DNA of 64,000 nt from Aequorivita capsosiphonis DSM 23843. GTDB taxonomy: Bacteria > Bacteroidota > Bacteroidia > Flavobacteriales > Flavobacteriaceae. The stretch covers positions 310,001 through 374,000 of the forward strand of contig NZ_AUBG01000002.1 of assembly GCF_000429125.1 (NCBI RefSeq), given 5' to 3'. A model generated the notes under the pieces. The model was not told the origin of the DNA. It did not search any database and was given only the letters and a program-made list of their open reading frames with translations. Shown in pieces: positions 61,519 through 64,000 of the stretch (positions are counted from its first letter, which is position 1; each line of letters opens with the position of its first letter). Position numbers and translations under genes: made by a program.

Positions 61519-64000
61519 TTATAACTTTACATCCTCAAGCTTCACTTCCTCGCCATTTTTATCGAGAAGTTTCACTTCGTCAAAACCCATTTTTTTGAAT
61601 TGCTCATATTGTGTTGCAGCATCCCCCACAACTACGTACGCCATTTTGGAAGCATCCAGATATTTACTGGCAAGTGCTTGATGCTCTTCCAAAGTCATAT
61701 TTCTTACCACGTTTTCTTCATCTTCAATATAATTGGCTGGAAGATTATAGAGGTTCATTTCCTGTAACATTCCTAATAAAGCACGTTGCGTTTCAAAACG
61801 GAGCGCGTTCGATTTTATAAGTGCATTTTTTGTAAACGCTAGATCTTCAGCCGAAATGCCTTCTTTATATTTTGAAATCTCATCTCGAAAAATTTGAACG
61901 GATTCTCCAGTAGTATTTGTCCGCACACTTGAAGAAGCCGTGAAAGTTCCAGGAATTTTACTTCCGCTAAAATAGGTACGCGCGCCATACGTATAACCTT
62001 TTTCCTCCCGAAGGATCAAGTTTACATTTCCGGAGAAAGAACCGCCTAATTTATAATTCATTACTTCCGCTGGATAAAAATCGGTATCCGTTCTTGGCAT
62101 AGAAATATAACCCACGTTGATAACGGATTGCTTCGCATTTGGCATATCTACAAAGTACAAGGAAGCCATATCACGCGTATTAGTTGCAGGGAATTTAGGA
62201 ATCGAAACCTCCTTGGCAGCCCATCGCTCTTCAAGACCATTCAGGTCTTTTAAAACAGCCGCTTTGTCAATTTTTCCAACTACTTGAAATGTACTCACAG
62301 AAGGTGAAAAATTCTTGTTGTAATACGCTTTCAAATCATTTATGGTAATCGCTTTTACAGATTCTACTGTACCTTCCGTTGGATAACTAAAAATATGATC
62401 TTCGCCATAAAGGATTTTTTTATAAACACGATTTGCGACGGCATTTGGATTAGCGCCTGAGCGTTCAATTTCATTGATTGTTTTGGTCTTTATACGTGCC
62501 AATTCATCCTCGTCCCACCGTGGTTCAAGAAGAATTTCAGTAACCAAATCCATTGTTTTATCGAAATTTCGAGTCAAGGTGTTTCCACGAATTACTATTG
62601 ATTCCGTAGCAGTATACATATTTATGCTCGCTCCCAAAAGATCAATGGCCTCTTCTAATTCTTCCGGAGTTTTGTTGGCGGTGCCTTCCATTAAAATAGA
62701 GCTCACTAAATTGGCTACACCATTCTTTTTCATATCATCAAGCAAATGGCCTCCTTCAATAACCAAACTGAAGTTTACGGTTGGAATCTCATTTTGCTCA
62801 ATTCCTGAAACTTTTATACCGTTTTCCAAATTAGCAGTCCACATTTCGGGAATACTTAATTCTGGTGAAGCTCCTTGAACAGGTGGTGTTGAGCGATCAA
62901 AGTTGGAAGGTGTTTTAACAATTTCCGTGGTTGCTTCCTCTACTTCTTTAGTGATGTTCTCCTTAATTTCTTCTTCAACAACATTTGCTTTTTCTGAATT
63001 TTCTGCTATCAATTCCACTTGTCCTTTAGGAACAAAGCTTGTCATAACATAAGGTTTATCTTTAATATATTTATTGTAGACACGCACAACATCTTCCTTG
63101 GTTACCTTCTTTATGTTTTCGATATCTTGTGTTATAAAGCTAGGATCACCAGTAAATACGTTATAACTGGCCAGCTGAAATGATTTCCCTAAAACACTGC
63201 TAATTCCATTATAAAATTGGGTTTCTAAACCTGCTCTAATTCTTTCAATATCACGATCGGTAACACCATTTTTTTCAAATAGTGCAAATGCCTCATAAAT
63301 TCCACTTTCAATAGAATCTAGGTCAACGCCATTGTTGGCGGTAATTGTAATTTGAAAATCACCCGCTAATTCATTTGAGTTGTTATAAGCCGTTGTTCTA
63401 GAAGTTAAATCCTTTTCTTTAACCAATATTTTATAAAGCGGTGCTTTCTTTCCTTCAGAAAGAATTTCACCTAGAAAGTCTAGGGCATAAGCATCATCCG
63501 TATATTGTTCCAAGGTTGGCCATACCATATTGAGTTGTGGTGCGGTGGCAAAATTATCTTCGTGATATAGTCGTTTGGTTTTAGCAAGGGTTACAGGCAG
63601 CGGCTTTAACGGTTCTACTTCTTGACGGCGTTTAATTTCGCCAAAGTATTTTTCAATCATCTTTTTGGCTTCGGTAGTATCAAAATCCCCAGCCAATACT
63701 AAAGTCGCATTATTTGGACCATAAAAGCGGTCGTAAAATTCCTTTACATCTTCTACAGTGGCATTTTGAAGATCTTCCAGTTCGCCAATTACTTGCCAAT
63801 TGTACGGGTGTCCTTCTGGATATAAATTTTTGTCAATCACCCAGCTTGTGTGTCCGTAGGGATTGTTGTCCACACGTTGGCGCTTCTCATTTTGAACCAC
63901 TTCTTGTTGGTTTTCAAAAGCAGTTTCAGTTACAGTATTAATTAAATAGCCCATTCGGTCGCTTTCTAACCACATTACCGTTTCCATGGCGTTTTTTGGT
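61519..64000 (-). CDS. M16 family zinc peptidase (partial, N-terminus beyond the window)
   Basis: The visible 826 or so residues lack the N-terminus, which carries the HxxEH zinc site of the first domain. The frame is open to the window end (…PKNAMETVMWLESDRMGY). Visible parts: end of the first active domain (NNPYGHTSWVIDKNLYPEGHPY; the family Arg/Tyr region PGTFTASSSVRTN in the second half), then a linker, then the second M16 domain (GGHLLDDMKKNGVANLVSSILMEGTANKTPEELEEAIDLLG). It resembles large Bacteroidota insulinase-like peptidases, normally exported and about 900-950 residues. Substrate unknown. Confidence 0.88.
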   Translation of the reverse strand, partial: PKNAMETVMWLESDRMGYLINTVTETAFENQQEVVQNEKRQRVDNNPYGHTSWVIDKNLYPEGHPYNWQVIGELEDLQNATVEDVKEFYDRFYGPNNATLVLAGDFDTTEAKKMIEKYFGEIKRRQEVEPLKPLPVTLAKTKRLYHEDNFATAPQLNMVWPTLEQYTDDAYALDFLGEILSEGKKAPLYKILVKEKDLTSRTTAYNNSNELAGDFQITITANNGVDLDSIESGIYEAFALFEKNGVTDRDIERIRAGLETQFYNGISSVLGKSFQLASYNVFTGDPSFITQDIENIKKVTKEDVVRVYNKYIKDKPYVMTSFVPKGQVELIAENSEKANVVEEEIKENITKEVEEATTEIVKTPSNFDRSTPPVQGASPELSIPEMWTANLENGIKVSGIEQNEIPTVNFSLVIEGGHLLDDMKKNGVANLVSSILMEGTANKTPEELEEAIDLLGASINMYTATESIVIRGNTLTRNFDKTMDLVTEILLEPRWDEDELARIKTKTINEIERSGANPNAVANRVYKKILYGEDHIFSYPTEGTVESVKAITINDLKAYYNKNFSPSVSTFQVVGKIDKAAVLKDLNGLEERWAAKEVSIPKFPATNTRDMASLYFVDMPNAKQSVINVGYISMPRTDTDFYPAEVMNYKLGGSFSGNVNLILREEKGYTYGARTYFSGSKIPGTFTASSSVRTNTTGESVQIFRDEISKYKEGISAEDLAFTKNALIKSNALRFETQRALLGMLQEMNLYNLPANYIEDEENVVRNMTLEEHQALASKYLDASKMAYVVVGDAATQYEQFKKMGFDEVKLLDKNGEEVKLEDVKL

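Noticed and set aside
1-64000. tRNA and rRNA genes and riboswitches
   Set aside because: No TPsiC-like GGTTCRA motifs in cloverleaf context or rRNA-like segments were noticed, and no known riboswitch core was recognised; a covariance-model scan would be decisive.

Overview
This window looks like chromosomal DNA from a member of the Flavobacteriaceae (Bacteroidota). The base composition is AT-rich. Promoters fit the Bacteroidota form TAnnTTTG, often only a few bases before the start codon, with little Shine-Dalgarno signal. The gene set is typical of the family: menaquinone genes, a YfhO-type membrane protein, a fused alpha/beta 2-oxoacid dehydrogenase E1, DUF4834 and a DnaE-like/DinB pair. 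Many signal peptides end in SAQ or lipobox cysteines. The genus cannot be settled from sequence alone. I saw no rRNA, tRNA, CRISPR array, prophage or insertion sequence, and most of the window is housekeeping.

Layout. 0-8 kb: tail of a BatA-like membrane protein, a dihydroorotase-like protein that has lost metal ligands, two small membrane proteins, an esterase, a PhnP-like hydrolase, a peroxiredoxin, a cysteine-free endonuclease III and an ECF-type sigma factor. 8-19 kb: uvrA, an exported protein with a basic low-complexity tail and a possible sigma-54 promoter, a glycosyltransferase with a YfhO protein, an outer-membrane protein and an acyltransferase-like protein. 19-25 kb: an alpha-oxoamine synthase next to a cystathionine/cysteine-synthase-like enzyme (possible sulfonolipid or sphingolipid entry steps), an S9 peptidase, YbaB and a DUF1508 protein. 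25-32 kb: fused E1, then asparagine synthetase (asnB) behind a leader peptide with five consecutive Asn codons and a terminator, then a lipoprotein gene in a cassette-like setting. 32-44 kb: lipid desaturases, a Crp-like regulator, menB, a C1 peptidase, cvfB, menD, menF and a hotdog thioesterase. 44-54 kb: dnaK, an MFS transporter, an SDR, and a dnaE-like/dinB mutagenic polymerase pair behind a candidate operator. 54-64 kb: sdaA, panB, an RluA-type pseudouridine synthase, a tightly packed four-gene signalling operon, a DUF2891 lipoprotein and an M16 peptidase cut by the window edge.

How genes work together. menF, menD, menB and the thioesterase cover four steps from chorismate to dihydroxynaphthoate. 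The asnB leader fits ribosome-mediated attenuation by asparagine supply, and is the most striking regulatory feature here. dnaE-like plus dinB resembles damage-induced mutagenesis cassettes. The histidine kinase, response regulator, membrane protein and small soluble protein form one operon. Heptameric tandem repeats (ACTNNNN on one strand) abut the stop codons of several genes and are a genome-level curiosity.
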